A stretch of DNA of 64,000 bases from Thermocrispum municipale DSM 44069 (GCF_000427825.1 NZ_ATYT01000007.1:62001-126000), one strand, 5' to 3'. Positions 37,708-47,307 are shown, counted from the first letter of the stretch. Numbers and translations are program-made. The notes: generated by a model from the letters alone, not told the origin.

Positions 37708-38487
37708 TCACCGTCCGGTGAAGGTGGCTTTCCCCGGACCATTCTCGATGAAGGACGTCATGCCCGCGCGCTGATCGTCGGTCGCCCACAGCGCGGAGAA
37801 CACGTGGCTCTCCAGCCGCAGGCCGCTGTTCAGGTCGGTGTCCAGGCCACCGTCGATGGCCGCCTTCGCCGCCGCCAGTGCGCGCATCGGGCCGTTGGCG
37901 AACTGCGCCGCCCACTTGTGCGCCGCCGAGTAGACGTCGTCCGGCGCCACGACCTCGTCCACGATGCCCAGCGACAGCGCCTCGTCGGCGGGCACGAAGC
38001 GGCCGGTGTAGATCAGGTCCTTGGCCTTGCTCGGTCCGATCAGCCGCGCCAGCCGCTGCGTGCCACCCATGCCGGGGATGATGCCGAGCAGGATCTCCGG
38101 CTGGCCGACCTTGACGTTGTCGCCTGCCACTCTGCGGTCGGCGGCCAACGCCAGCTCCAGCCCGCCGCCCAGGGCATAGCCGGTGATCGCGGCGACGGTC
38201 GGCTTGGGGATCTCGGCCACCGCGGTGATCGCCGAGGTCAACTGGGGTGCCGCGGCGGCCATCTCGGCGTAGGACATGCCGGCCATCTCCTTGACGTCCG
38301 CGCCGCCGGCGAACGTCTTCTCGCCGCCGTAGATCACCACGGCCCGCACGTCGTCCCGCTCGGTCGCCTCACGCGCGGCCTGCCTGATCTCCTCCTGCAC
38401 CTGACGGTTCAGGGCGTTCACCGGAGGGCGGTCCAGTCGAATCGTGCCGACGTTTGCCTCGACCTCAAGACGTACGAACTCTGCCAC
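37708..38487 (-). CDS. Enoyl-CoA hydratase/isomerase family protein (EchA17-like)
   Basis: A 259-residue crotonase. The oxyanion-hole segments FAGGADVKEM and GYALGGGLELALAADRRVAG are present. The catalytic Glu region reads GQPEILLGIIPGMGGTQRLARLIG. It would hydrate trans-2-enoyl-CoA in beta-oxidation. EchA17 occupies the same place in M. tuberculosis. GTG start after a GAAGGAG ribosome site. It fits with the etf and thiolase genes elsewhere in the window. Confidence 0.9.
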   Translation of the reverse strand: MAEFVRLEVEANVGTIRLDRPPVNALNRQVQEEIRQAAREATERDDVRAVVIYGGEKTFAGGADVKEMAGMSYAEMAAAAPQLTSAITAVAEIPKPTVAAITGYALGGGLELALAADRRVAGDNVKVGQPEILLGIIPGMGGTQRLARLIGPSKAKDLIYTGRFVPADEALSLGIVDEVVAPDDVYSAAHKWAAQFANGPMRALAAAKAAIDGGLDTDLNSGLRLESHVFSALWATDDQRAGMTSFIENGPGKATFTGR

Positions 38488-38530
38488 GCGAAGCTCCTTC
38501 GGGCCTGACGGCGGTCTACTCGCCGGTAGG

Positions 38531-39400
38531 CTACCGCCTGCGGGCGAAGAAGCGCTCGCCCCACCTTTCCAGCAGCAGATCCTCGCCGAAGGTGAGCGAG
38601 AGGTTCTCCGCGGTCAGCACGTCGTCGATCAACCCGGCCGCGACCGGCTTGCCGTCACGCAGCAGCAACGCGTTGGTGAAGCCCGGCGGGATCTCCTCCA
38701 CATGGTGGGTGACCAGCACGATCGCCGGCGCATCCGGGTCCTTGGCGAGCATCGACAGGCGGCCGACCAGATCCTCCCGGCCACCCAGGTCGAGACCGGC
38801 GGCCGGCTCGTCCATGAGCAGCAGCTCGGGGTCGGTCATCAGCGACCGGGCGATCAGTGTGCGCTTGCGCTCACCCTCGGACAGCGTGCCGAAGGCGCGG
38901 TCGGCCAGGTGCGCAACGCCCAGCGCCTTCATCAGCTCCTCGGCCCGCTCGGTGTCCACCTCGTCGTAGGACTCCCGCCAGCGGCCCAGCACCGCGTACC
39001 CGGCCGAAAGCACGACATCGCGCACCTTCTCGTCCCCGGGAACGCGGGCGGCCAGCGCGGCCGAGGCGAACCCGATGCGGGGGCGCAGCTCGAACACGTC
39101 CGTGCCGCCGAGCCGCTCGCCCAGGATGTGCGCGGTACCGGCCGACGGGTGCAGTTCGGCGGCGGCGATGCGCAGCAAGGTCGTCTTGCCCGCCCCGTTC
39201 GGGCCGAGCACCACCCAGCGCTCGTCGAGTTCCACCGCCCAGTTCACGTCGTCGAGCAGCATCGACCTGCCGCGCCGCACCCCGACCCCGGACAGGTGCA
39301 CGACCAGGTCGTTGGGGTCTTCCGGCAGCACGGGCTGTTGCGCCACACGAGGCTCCTCGGACTTGTCGGTGGGCTGGGGGGACGCTGATTGTGGGGCCAC
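38531..39400 (-). CDS. ABC transporter ATP-binding protein (Rv3041c-like)
   Basis: A 289-residue ATPase: Walker A LGPNGAGKTTLL, signature LSEGERKRTLIARSL, Walker B LLLMDEPAAGLD and switch His in LVTHHVEEIP. The form resembles YlmA/ModF-like solitary ATPases with no permease gene nearby, and EE-type features suggest it may act outside transport. I use the GTG at 39400, giving the length of Rv3041c; the frame stays open upstream to an ATG at 39520. A CAGAAT hexamer 6 nt upstream hints at another leaderless start. Confidence 0.85.
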   Translation of the reverse strand: MAPQSASPQPTDKSEEPRVAQQPVLPEDPNDLVVHLSGVGVRRGRSMLLDDVNWAVELDERWVVLGPNGAGKTTLLRIAAAELHPSAGTAHILGERLGGTDVFELRPRIGFASAALAARVPGDEKVRDVVLSAGYAVLGRWRESYDEVDTERAEELMKALGVAHLADRAFGTLSEGERKRTLIARSLMTDPELLLMDEPAAGLDLGGREDLVGRLSMLAKDPDAPAIVLVTHHVEEIPPGFTNALLLRDGKPVAAGLIDDVLTAENLSLTFGEDLLLERWGERFFARRR

Positions 39401-39652
39401 GTTCTCATTCTGGCGTGGCGGCTCCGGCAGGTGGTGCCGACCCACTTCCTGTTCGACCGGTTCGATGCCGAACCGACGGAGCAACTTCCTGGCGAACAAT
39501 CCGGTACGCATACGTCTCACTTCGGCGCCGGCAGCACGCCGGCCTGGGCACGTCGGCGCGACGCGTGGCTTGCCGAGCGCGCCCGCCTGCTGGTCACGAC
39601 GTGGTGCTGGGACGAAACCGCGGACATGGCCATCACCCTACAGGCGCTTCGG

Positions 39653-42154
39653 TCACTGGACCGCCACCTTGCCCAGCTCGGCGGGTACCGCCAGCAGCTC
39701 GTGCTTGGGCAGCACCCGCACGGTGTATCCGATCGCACCGGCACGCGGCAGCGGCACGGTCGCGGAGAAGGTGTGCGGGCCACCGTCGGGCTGCATGGTG
39801 TAGGTCACGATGTCGTGCATCTGGTCGGTGTCCCCCAGCCTGCCGAGCACCGCCTGCACTTCGACTTCGTCCGGGCCCAGACCGGCGAGTTCCACGGTGG
39901 CGCGCACCTTGACGTCGGCGCCGACCACCAGGTCGCGACCGTCGGCTTCCAGCTCGGAATCGACCACCCGCACGCCGGGCCACGACTCCTCCACCCGCGC
40001 ACGGTAGGCCGCCAGGTCCTTGGCGCCCGCGAACGAGTCCTCGGCCAGCCGCGCCACGGTCTCCGCCGCGGGCAGGTAGCACCGCTGCACGTATTCGCGC
40101 ACCATGCGGGAGGCCTGCACCCACGGGCCGAGGGTCTGCAACGTGTGCCGGACCATCGCGATCCACCGGGTCGGCACGCCGGTCTCGTCCCGCTCGTAGA
40201 ACAGCGGCGCCACCTGCTGACCGAGCAGCTCGTACAGCGCGGCCGCTTCCAGCTCGTCGCGCCGCAGCGGGTCGGTGACGCCGTCGGCGGTCGGGATCGC
40301 CCAGCCGTTGCGGCCGTCGTAGCCCTCGTCCCACCAGCCGTCCTTGATGGACAGGTTCAGCCCGCCGTTGAGCGCGGACTTCATGCCGGACGTACCGCAC
40401 GCCTCCAGCGGCCTGGTCGGGTTGTTCAGCCACACGTCGCAGCCCCAGTACAGGTAGCGCGCCATGGCCATGTCGTAGTCCGGGAGGAACGCGATGCGAT
40501 GCCGCACGGCGGGGTCGTCGACGAAACGCACGATCTGCTGGATGAGGGCCTTGCCGCCCTCGTCGGCCGGATGTGACTTGCCCGCGACGACGAACTGGAT
40601 CGGCCGGCGCTCGTCCAACAGCAGCGCCCGCAGCCGGTCCGGATCGCGCAGCATCAGCGTGAGTCGCTTGTAGGTCGGGACGCGCCGCGCGAAGCCCACG
40701 GTCAGCACGTCCGGGTCGAACGCGCGCTCGGTCCACCCCAGCTCGAGCGGCGACGCACCGCGCTGCAGCCAGGCATTCCGCAGCCGGCGACGGACCTCCT
40801 CGACGAGGATGCCGCGCAACCGGCAGCGCAGCCGCCAGAGCTGCTGGTCGGTGCACTCCGGTTGCCGTTCGCGCAGCTCGGTCATCTGCCGGGCGGTCCA
40901 CGTAGGGCCGTGCACGCCGTTGGTGACCGAGGTGATCGGAACTTCGTCGGCGGGAAACCCGGGCCAGAGCCGGTTGAACATGGCGCGGGAGACCTCACCG
41001 TGCAGCCGGGACACGCCGTTGGCGCGCTGCGTCAGCCGCAGGCCCATGTGCGCCATGTTGAACAGCCCCGGGTTGTCCTCGGCACCGAGGCTGACGATCC
41101 GGTCGAGGTCCAGCCCCGGCAACAGGCGGCCGTCGCCGAAGTAGCGCCGCACCTTCTCCACCGGGAACCGGTCGATCCCGGCGGGCACCGGGGTGTGCGT
41201 GGTGAACACCGTCCCCGCCCGCACCGCGGCGACGGCTTCGTCGAACGACAACCCGTGCTGGCCGACCAGTTCACGCACCCGTTCCAGGCCGAGAAAGCCC
41301 GCGTGTCCCTCGTTGGTGTGGAACACCTCCGGCTCGGGATGGCCGGTCAGCTCGCAGTAGCGACGGACGGCACGCACGCCGCCGATGCCTGCCAGCACCT
41401 CCTGCTGGAAACGATGGTCGGTGTCGCCGCCGTAGAGCCGGTCGGTCACCGTGCGCGCGTCGTCGTCGTTCTCCGGCACGTCCGCGTCCAGCAGCAACAA
41501 CGGCACCCGGCCGACCTGCGCCTTCCAGATACGCGCGTACAGCGTGCGGTCCGCGGGCAGGGCGATGTCGACCAGCATCGGCGCTCCGTCGGCGTCGCTG
41601 AGCAGCTCCAAGGGCAGACCGTTCGGGTCGATCACCGGGTAGTGCTCGACCTGCCACCCGTCCAGCGACAGCGCTTGCCGGAAGTAGCCCGCGCGATAGA
41701 GCAGCCCGACACCGATCATCGGGACACCGAGGTCGGAGGCCGCCTTGAGGTGATCGGCGGCCAGCACGCCGAGACCGCCGGAGTAGTTCGGCAGCGCCTC
41801 GGTGACCCCGAACTCCATGGAGAAGTACGCGATCCCCTGCGGCCGCCTGCCGTCGATCTCCCGCTGGTACCAGCGCGGCTTGGTCAGATACTCGCGCAGA
41901 TCGTCGGCCGCCTGCTGGACGCGCGCGAGGAACTCCTGATCGGTGGCCAGTGCGTCGAGCCGCCTCGGATCGACCTCGACCAGGATGCGCAGCGGATCAC
42001 CGCCGACGTCGGCCGCCAGCGCCGGGTCGATCGAGGCGAACAGATCCCTGGTCGGCGGGTGCCACGTCCACCGCAGATTGGTGGCCAGCTCGGTGAGCCC
42101 GGCCAACGGCTCCGGGATGCCCGCCCGGACGGTGAACCGTCGCACTGCCTTCAT
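39653..42154 (-). CDS. glgP: Alpha-glucan (maltodextrin/glycogen) phosphorylase
   Basis: An 833-residue GT35 phosphorylase of the shorter, actinobacterial/thermophile type. The N-terminal DUF3417 region (PEPLAGLTELATNLRWTWHPPTRDLF) is followed by IAYFSMEFGVTEALPNYSGGLGVLAADHLKAASDLG and FHTNEGHAGFL. The PLP lysine is in CGTSGMKSALNGGLNLS. It releases glucose-1-phosphate from alpha-glucans, in line with the branching enzyme and GT4 gene 12 kb away. A TATGTT hexamer 8 nt before the ATG suggests leaderless transcription. Confidence 0.95.
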   Translation of the reverse strand: MKAVRRFTVRAGIPEPLAGLTELATNLRWTWHPPTRDLFASIDPALAADVGGDPLRILVEVDPRRLDALATDQEFLARVQQAADDLREYLTKPRWYQREIDGRRPQGIAYFSMEFGVTEALPNYSGGLGVLAADHLKAASDLGVPMIGVGLLYRAGYFRQALSLDGWQVEHYPVIDPNGLPLELLSDADGAPMLVDIALPADRTLYARIWKAQVGRVPLLLLDADVPENDDDARTVTDRLYGGDTDHRFQQEVLAGIGGVRAVRRYCELTGHPEPEVFHTNEGHAGFLGLERVRELVGQHGLSFDEAVAAVRAGTVFTTHTPVPAGIDRFPVEKVRRYFGDGRLLPGLDLDRIVSLGAEDNPGLFNMAHMGLRLTQRANGVSRLHGEVSRAMFNRLWPGFPADEVPITSVTNGVHGPTWTARQMTELRERQPECTDQQLWRLRCRLRGILVEEVRRRLRNAWLQRGASPLELGWTERAFDPDVLTVGFARRVPTYKRLTLMLRDPDRLRALLLDERRPIQFVVAGKSHPADEGGKALIQQIVRFVDDPAVRHRIAFLPDYDMAMARYLYWGCDVWLNNPTRPLEACGTSGMKSALNGGLNLSIKDGWWDEGYDGRNGWAIPTADGVTDPLRRDELEAAALYELLGQQVAPLFYERDETGVPTRWIAMVRHTLQTLGPWVQASRMVREYVQRCYLPAAETVARLAEDSFAGAKDLAAYRARVEESWPGVRVVDSELEADGRDLVVGADVKVRATVELAGLGPDEVEVQAVLGRLGDTDQMHDIVTYTMQPDGGPHTFSATVPLPRAGAIGYTVRVLPKHELLAVPAELGKVAVQ

Positions 42155-42162
42155 GCGTACCG

Positions 42163-42168
42163 AACATA
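42163..42168 (-). promoter_or_regulatory. -10 element of glgP (leaderless)
   Basis: TATGTT on the minus strand is 8 nt from the glgP ATG. Confidence 0.5.
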
Positions 42169-42307
42169 GCGTGCACCACCACCCGTCGACGGCGACCGGC
42201 GATCCCTCATGCGTGTCAGATCACCCAAACCCCCCACCCACGGTGATCTCGCTCGATAAGGTGCGCTACGACGTTCCGTCGTGGTCTGGACTGCAAAGCG
42301 AGATGAG

Positions 42308-43741
42308 ATGACATACCGGGGTAAAGCGCTGGCTGCGTGCCTGCTGATCGGGGCACTGGGGGCCGCCGCGTGCGGGTCGACGACCGCGGGGACGCCGGTG
42401 GGGCCGGACGTCAACAAGGTCGGCGGGATGCCGGTCACGCACTTCGAGAGCGGACTCAAACCCGACGCGCCCCAGCCGGACATCGCGGTGGAGAACGCCA
42501 CCGACGACCAGGCGGACAAGATCGCCATCGCGACCATCGCGGACGTCAGCGAGTACTGGTCGGAAGTCATGCCGAAGGAGTTCGGCATGGAGTTCGACCA
42601 GGTCAAGCGGCTGCTGTCGTACGACTCGGACAGCGACAGCATGCAGCTGTGCGGCCGCAACGTGCAGGGCGAGATGAACGCGTTCTACTGCCCGCCGGAT
42701 GACGCGGTGGCGTGGGACCGCGGCGTGCTGCTCCCTCGGCTGATCAAGCTGTACGGCGACGTCGCGCCGATCACGGTGCTGGCGCACGAGTACGGGCACG
42801 CGGTGCAGCACCGGCTGGGCGACAAGGCGGGCATCCCGGCGGAAGGTCCGGAGCCGAAGACGATCGTGCTCGAGTCGCAGGCGGACTGCTTCACCGGCTC
42901 GTACTTCCGGTGGATCGTGGAAGGCAAGTCGAAGTACTTCAAGGTGTCCACCGCCGAGGGCCTGAACGCGGCGCTGAGCACCATGTACCTGGTGCGTGAC
43001 GCACCGGGCAAGCTGTCCGGTGAGGTCGGCGCGCACGGCACCGCGTTCGACCGCACGCTGGCGTTCCGGGAGGGCTTCACCGACGGCCCGAAACGGTGTG
43101 CCTCCTACAACGAGCAGTTGATCAAGGAACGCACCACCCAGTTCTCGTTCAGCCAGAACGACCCGGACCGCGGCGACATGCCGGTCACCGAGGATTCCGT
43201 CCGGCTGATCAAGGAAAGCCTGGACCGGGTGTTCGACGGCAAGGGCAAGCCGGACCTGCAGACCACCGGCGGCACGTGCCCGGACGGCAGCGGCACGCCG
43301 CCGACGTCGTACTGCCCGAAGGAGAACGTGGTCACCGCGGACCTGGCGGCGTTGGCGCAGATCGGTTCGCCCATCGACCGGCAGCTGGAGATGAGCGGCG
43401 AGGGTTCCACGGGTAAGGGCGACTTCGCCGCGTATGCGTCGGTGGCCTCGCGCTACACGCTGGCGGTGCAGAAGGCCGAGGGGAAGTCGATCGACGACAT
43501 GGACGCGGCGCTGCGTACGGCCTGCCTGACCGGCGCGTGGGCGCGCGGCGTGCAGAACCCGGAGCAGACCAGCGGATCGGTCATCCGGCTCTCGCCCGGC
43601 GACGTCGACGAAGCGATCCTGGAGATGCTGCAGCCGGAGAGCCTGATCGGCTCGAACGTGCGCGGCGACCAGGTGCCGAGCGGCTTCCTGCGCGTGGAGG
43701 CGTTCGGGAAGGGTTACCTGGAGGGCGCCACGGCCTGCTGA
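42308..43741 (+). CDS. Secreted neutral zinc metallopeptidase (probable lipoprotein)
   Basis: A 477-residue exported protein. Signal MTYRGKALAACLLIGALGAAACGS ends in a lipobox-like AAAC, though the -3 residue is Ala rather than Leu. The zinc motif HEYGHAVQHR follows VLAHEYGH, with a downstream ESQADCFTGSYFRWIV that supplies the third ligand, typical of the YpfJ-type neutral zinc metallopeptidases. The C-terminal half (about 270-477) has many paired cysteines and no known domain. I chose the ATG at 42308 because it starts the signal peptide. Substrate unknown. Confidence 0.85.
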   Translation: MTYRGKALAACLLIGALGAAACGSTTAGTPVGPDVNKVGGMPVTHFESGLKPDAPQPDIAVENATDDQADKIAIATIADVSEYWSEVMPKEFGMEFDQVKRLLSYDSDSDSMQLCGRNVQGEMNAFYCPPDDAVAWDRGVLLPRLIKLYGDVAPITVLAHEYGHAVQHRLGDKAGIPAEGPEPKTIVLESQADCFTGSYFRWIVEGKSKYFKVSTAEGLNAALSTMYLVRDAPGKLSGEVGAHGTAFDRTLAFREGFTDGPKRCASYNEQLIKERTTQFSFSQNDPDRGDMPVTEDSVRLIKESLDRVFDGKGKPDLQTTGGTCPDGSGTPPTSYCPKENVVTADLAALAQIGSPIDRQLEMSGEGSTGKGDFAAYASVASRYTLAVQKAEGKSIDDMDAALRTACLTGAWARGVQNPEQTSGSVIRLSPGDVDEAILEMLQPESLIGSNVRGDQVPSGFLRVEAFGKGYLEGATAC

Positions 43742-43971
43742 TCGCGGCGGCTGGGGCGTCCGCCGTGGCGCCCGAGCCGCCGAAGCAGCCAGATCTCGGC
43801 CCGCGCCGACCGGTCGTCCTCCGGCGCTCAGCCTTCCGCAGGACGGTCAGTCGCAGCCGCGCGGAACACGCGGGCCCGATCGGACCACGCCGGGGCGCAC
43901 CACGGCGGCCTCCTGCCTGCTCGGCCGGCCACCGCTCGGCGTCGATGGCTGCGGTGCGGCGCGAAGAGTCG
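43742..43971. other. Gap between convergent genes, nothing recognised
   Basis: A 230-bp GC-rich gap between the metallopeptidase and ybbN stops. I see no gene, repeat or clear hairpin. Confidence 0.5.
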
Positions 43972-44895
43972 TCAGTACAGCGCGGAAGCCAGGTCCCGCC
44001 GCGCCTTGGCCACCCGCGGGTCTGCGGTGTCGAACAGCTCGAACAGCTCGACCAGGTGCGCCCGCAGCTTGTCCCTGTCCTCCCCCGCGCTGCTACGGAT
44101 GCCGTTGATCAGCCGGGCGAACGCGGCCTCCACCTGATTGTTGGCGACCTCGTAGTCCGCGGCCTCGATCGCGGCGGCCACGTCCTTCGGGTCGGCGTCG
44201 GCGCGCTGCACGGCCGTCGGGTCCAGCTTCGTCGACCGGGACAGGAACTTGACCTGGGTCAGCGCCGCCTTGGCCTGCTCGTTCGCCGGTTCGTCGGCCA
44301 GGATCCGCTCGTAGGCGGCGGCCGCGGCCTCGAAGTCGCCCCGCTCGACGGCCTGCTCGGCCTCGGTGAACCGCGGGTCCGGCGGTGCGTCCTGGGCGGC
44401 CTGCTGGGCGGCGGCCTGCACGCCGGGCAGCTTGTCCTTCAGCGCGGTCAGCAGCCGATCCAGCCACTGCCGGATCTGCGGCTCGGGCAGCGCGCCGGTG
44501 AACGCGTCGACCGGCTGACCGCCCGCGATGGCGACCACCGTCGGGATCGACTGCGCCCCGAACAGCTGCGCGATGCGCGGGTTGGCGTCCACGTCCACCT
44601 TGGCCAGAACCCACGCCCCGTTGGACTCGCCCGCCAGCCGCTCGAGCACCGGGCTGAGCTGCTTGCACGGCCCGCACCAGTCGGCCCACAGGTCGACCAC
44701 CACGAGCTGCTGCATCGAGCGCTCGACGACGTCTGCCTGGAACGAGGCCTCGGCGACATCGATGACCGAGGCGCCAGCACCGCTTGCGGAGCCGTCCTGC
44801 GCGGCGGGCTGGCCCTGAGTAGCCGATTGCGCCTCGGCGCGTTGCTTGAGCGCGGTCAGATCCACCGCGCCGGAAATCCCACGTGGTGCTGTCAC
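43972..44895 (-). CDS. Thioredoxin-fold co-chaperone YbbN (CnoX-like) with TPR tail
   Basis: A 307-residue protein. The thioredoxin domain has the active site WADWCGPCK and the cis-Pro loop [14 protein letters not shown]. The C-terminal half is a TPR-like helical region ([33 protein letters not shown], then [30 protein letters not shown]). The family protects proteins from oxidative damage and hands them to chaperones. GTG start at 44895, 7 nt after TAGATT. It shares an 81-bp control region with the divergent MarR gene. Confidence 0.9.
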   Translation of the reverse strand: MTAPRGISGAVDLTALKQRAEAQSATQGQPAAQDGSASGAGASVIDVAEASFQADVVERSMQQLVVVDLWADWCGPCKQLSPVLERLAGESNGAWVLAKVDVDANPRIAQLFGAQSIPTVVAIAGGQPVDAFTGALPEPQIRQWLDRLLTALKDKLPGVQAAAQQAAQDAPPDPRFTEAEQAVERGDFEAAAAAYERILADEPANEQAKAALTQVKFLSRSTKLDPTAVQRADADPKDVAAAIEAADYEVANNQVEAAFARLINGIRSSAGEDRDKLRAHLVELFELFDTADPRVAKARRDLASALY

Positions 44896-44902
44896 GGTCC
44901 CC

Positions 44903-44908
44903 AATCTA
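44903..44908 (-). promoter_or_regulatory. -10 element of ybbN (leaderless)
   Basis: TAGATT on the minus strand is 7 nt from the ybbN GTG. Confidence 0.55.
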
Positions 44909-44963
44909 CCTAGCGACGCCCTCGGCCGGGGCAGCGGTGCGCCGTGCCGGGACACCGCACTGC

Positions 44964-44969
44964 TACCTT
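44964..44969 (+). promoter_or_regulatory. -10 element of the marR gene (leaderless)
   Basis: TACCTT is 7 nt from the marR ATG. The two back-to-back -10 elements are 55 bp apart, so one regulator could control both genes. Confidence 0.55.
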
Positions 44970-44976
44970 GCCAGCC

Positions 44977-45483
44977 ATGGATCGCCGCAAGCCGTTGCCA
45001 TTCGACCCGATCGAGCGGGCAGCGCAGCTGTGGACCGAACGAATCGGCCCTGCGGACACCATGGCGGCGGTGACCGGCGTGATGCGGGTACAGCAGATCA
45101 TCCAGTCAGCGGTGGACGGTGCGCTCAAGCCGCACGGGCTGACGTTCGCCCGCTTCGAAGCGCTCGTGCTGCTGTCGTTCTCCCGCCGGTCGGCGCTGCC
45201 GATGCGGGTGATGGGCGAACGGCTGCAGCTGCATCCGACGTCGGTGACCAACATCGTCGACCGGTTGGAGGCCGACGGGCTGGTCAAGCGGGTACCGCAC
45301 CCCAGCGACCGGCGGGCCACCCTGGTGGAGATCACCGAACCGGGCAGGCAGCGGCTGCAGGCCGCCACCGGGGCGGTGACCTCGATCGACTTCGGGCTGA
45401 AGGGTCTGACCGAGCGGCAAACCCAGCAGCTGATCGAACTGCTCACCAGAGTGCGCAGGGCCAGCGGCGATTTCGAGGACTGA
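44977..45483 (+). CDS. MarR-family transcriptional regulator
   Basis: A 168-residue winged-helix repressor. The core reads [76 protein letters not shown], with the wing [10 protein letters not shown]. Flanking helices form the dimer. It is divergent from ybbN, which it may control along with itself. The ligand is unknown. Confidence 0.92.
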   Translation: MDRRKPLPFDPIERAAQLWTERIGPADTMAAVTGVMRVQQIIQSAVDGALKPHGLTFARFEALVLLSFSRRSALPMRVMGERLQLHPTSVTNIVDRLEADGLVKRVPHPSDRRATLVEITEPGRQRLQAATGAVTSIDFGLKGLTERQTQQLIELLTRVRRASGDFED

Positions 45484-45542
45484 CCCAGCGCTCGACCCGC
45501 GGATCGGCCCCGTCGGCTCCTGATCAGGCTGTCTCGACCGAC

Positions 45543-45658
45543 AGGCCGACGGTCAGGCCGTCTGCACGAACGAGCCGACGATCACGCCGTCCGCACGAAC
45601 GAGCCGACGATCACGCCGTCCGCACGAACGAGCCGACGATCACGCCGTCTGGACGAAC
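45543..45658. repeat. Four 29-bp tandem repeats overlapping the end of the DUF3817 gene
   Basis: Units at 45543-45571 (degenerate), 45572-45600, 45601-45629 and 45630-45658. The two middle units are identical. The last unit contains the final codons (LFVQTA) and stop of the minus-strand DUF3817 gene; the others lie beyond its stop. A period of 29 is not a multiple of three. No unique spacers. Confidence 0.92.
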
Positions 45659-45990
45659 AGCCCGACGCCCGCTCTGCTCCGGACCTCGCGGTCGTCCAGC
45701 TTGCCGGTGCGCAGCGCCCACCGCTCGAACGGCCAGCTGCCCAGCGGCACCACCGCGGCCAGGCCGGACAACAGCAGCGTCGCCGCGTTCCACCGGCACA
45801 ACCGGGCGATCACCAGCGCGGTGATCCCGTAGCAGACGAACATCACCCCGTGGGCAAGGCCCAACACGGGCACTCCGCCGTCGCCCAGCCCCAGCACGGA
45901 GCGGGCGAACATGCCCGCGAGCAGGCCGGCCCACGACAGCGCTTCCGCCACCGCGACCGCCTGGAAGAGCTTGACGACCTTGCCGTGCAC
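45640..45990 (-). CDS. DUF3817 integral membrane protein
   Basis: A 116-residue membrane protein with three hydrophobic segments: FQAVAVAEALSWAGLLAGMFA, VLGLAHGVMFVCYGITALVIARL and AATLLLSGLAAVVPLGSWPFERWAL. The E-x-SW, HG-x-x-F and PFERW motifs fit DUF3817 (YdzA-like) proteins of unknown function. GTG start with GGAGGG just upstream. Its stop lies inside a 29-bp tandem repeat array. Confidence 0.85.
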   Translation of the reverse strand: MHGKVVKLFQAVAVAEALSWAGLLAGMFARSVLGLGDGGVPVLGLAHGVMFVCYGITALVIARLCRWNAATLLLSGLAAVVPLGSWPFERWALRTGKLDDREVRSRAGVGLFVQTA

Positions 45991-46383
45991 TTTCCCTCCC
46001 CGGACCGTCTTCGCGAACGAGGAAATTCTGCGGTCGTGACCGCGCTCACGGCCGGTTCGGGAGTGCCCGCTGAGACCGCCGACACAGGGTCCGGACGGGC
46101 CTTCGAGGGCTGCCGACGGCGCTCTACGGACGTTGACGGTGCGCAGCGCCGCACCTACCTCGCCAGGGTGATCACGCCCAAGCGATCCACCGTACTTCTG
46201 ACGGAGCGCGACGAGGCTTAACCCACCCGAAGGACAAGAACTTTCGCTACCTCCGTCGGAATTTGCCGATCTTGCGGTGTTGTCCGAAAGCGAATCCCGC
46301 TAGGTTGGCGCGCATCACCGCGGGCTTGGACAAGCCGGCGAGCAAGCAGACACAGCGAGCTGGAGGCGAGGGGAACGAAGGCC
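45991..46383. other. Upstream region of the GlnH-like gene
   Basis: A 393-bp gap between the DUF3817 start and the GlnH-like gene. A TAGGTT hexamer (46301-46306) with TTGTCC 15 nt upstream (46280-46285) could be the promoter of the signalling operon, about 80 nt before the start. I see no gene or repeat. Confidence 0.45.
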
Positions 46384-47307
46384 ATGGGTTCTGCGGCCGG
46401 ACACCAACGGCCCACTGGCAGCAAGCCGCTCAGCAGGCGCTCATTCCTGCGCACGGCGGCACAAGCGGCCGCCGTCGGCGCAGCGGCAGCCACCGCGACG
46501 ACGGCCGTGAGTGCGTGCACGGCGACAGCCGGCGGCACGAGCTTCGCCGACGTCAAGGAGAGCGGGAAGATCCTCATCGGGGTGGCGGGCGAGAAACCGT
46601 ACGGCTACATCGACGAGGACGGCCGGGTCACCGGTGAAGGCCCGGAAGTTGCTCGGGCCGTGTTGAAGCGGCTCGGCATCACCGAGCTGCAGGGCGTGCT
46701 GGTCGACTTCCGCCAGCTCATCCCCGGGCTGCAAGCCCAGAAGTACTCGCTGGTCGCGGCGGGCATGTCGATCCTGCCGGAGCGGTGTGCCGACGCCGCG
46801 TTCTCCCTCCCCGACTTCGAGGTCAAGAACGCGTTCCTGGTGCAGAAGGGCAATCCGGAAGGCATCGAGACGTTCGCCGACATCAAGGGCAAGGACGTCC
46901 TCATCGGCGTGCTCACCGGCGGCGTCGAACTGGAACTGGCCATCGAAGCGGGTGCGGCCGAGGAACAGCTGGTCACGTTGGGCGACCAGGACAGCCTGTT
47001 CCGCGCGGTCGCCGACGGCCGGGTGTACGGCGCCGCGACGCTGGACACCACGGTCGGCTATCTGCTCAAGCAGCACCCGGAAGCCGGGCTGAGCAAGACC
47101 AAGCCGTTCGTGCCACCTGGGGGTAGTGCGGGCGTCGGCGGGTTCGCGTTCCGCAAACACGACACCGAATTCGTCAAGGCGTTCAACGCCGAGCTGGCCG
47201 CGCTGAAGAAGAGCGGCGAGTGGCTCGAGATCGTCCGTCCGTTCGGTTTCACCGAGCAACACCAACCCGGACCGGAGATCACCACGAAAAAACTCTGCGC
47301 CCCGTAA
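46384..47307 (+). CDS. GlnH-like solute-binding lipoprotein with Tat signal
   Basis: A 307-residue periplasmic-type amino-acid-binding protein (SBP family 3). The N-terminus has a twin-arginine motif SRRSFLR (R18-R19) and a lipobox AVSAC with Cys45, so it is a folded, exported lipoprotein. The mature part shows ILIGVAGEKPYGYIDEDGRVTGEGPEVARAV, DFRQLIPGLQAQKYSLVAAGMSILPERC and GVLTGGVELELAI. No ABC permease or ATPase is near. Instead GlnX- and PknG-like genes follow, as in mycobacteria where GlnH senses aspartate/glutamate. It also resembles ectoine-binding EhuB. Confidence 0.85.
   Translation: MGSAAGHQRPTGSKPLSRRSFLRTAAQAAAVGAAAATATTAVSACTATAGGTSFADVKESGKILIGVAGEKPYGYIDEDGRVTGEGPEVARAVLKRLGITELQGVLVDFRQLIPGLQAQKYSLVAAGMSILPERCADAAFSLPDFEVKNAFLVQKGNPEGIETFADIKGKDVLIGVLTGGVELELAIEAGAAEEQLVTLGDQDSLFRAVADGRVYGAATLDTTVGYLLKQHPEAGLSKTKPFVPPGGSAGVGGFAFRKHDTEFVKAFNAELAALKKSGEWLEIVRPFGFTEQHQPGPEITTKKLCAP

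Noticed and set aside
39401-39520. N-terminal 40-residue extension of the ABC ATPase
   Set aside because: The frame stays open and starts plausibly, but the GTG at 39400 gives the usual family length. The extension has no domain; left as an alternative.
45543-45658. CRISPR-like or attachment-site repeats
   Set aside because: Contiguous 29-bp tandem units; no integrase, tRNA or spacers nearby.
45850-46221. 123-codon open frame upstream of the GlnH-like gene
   Set aside because: Its first third is antisense to the DUF3817 gene; the rest has no ribosome site, motif or leaderless signal.
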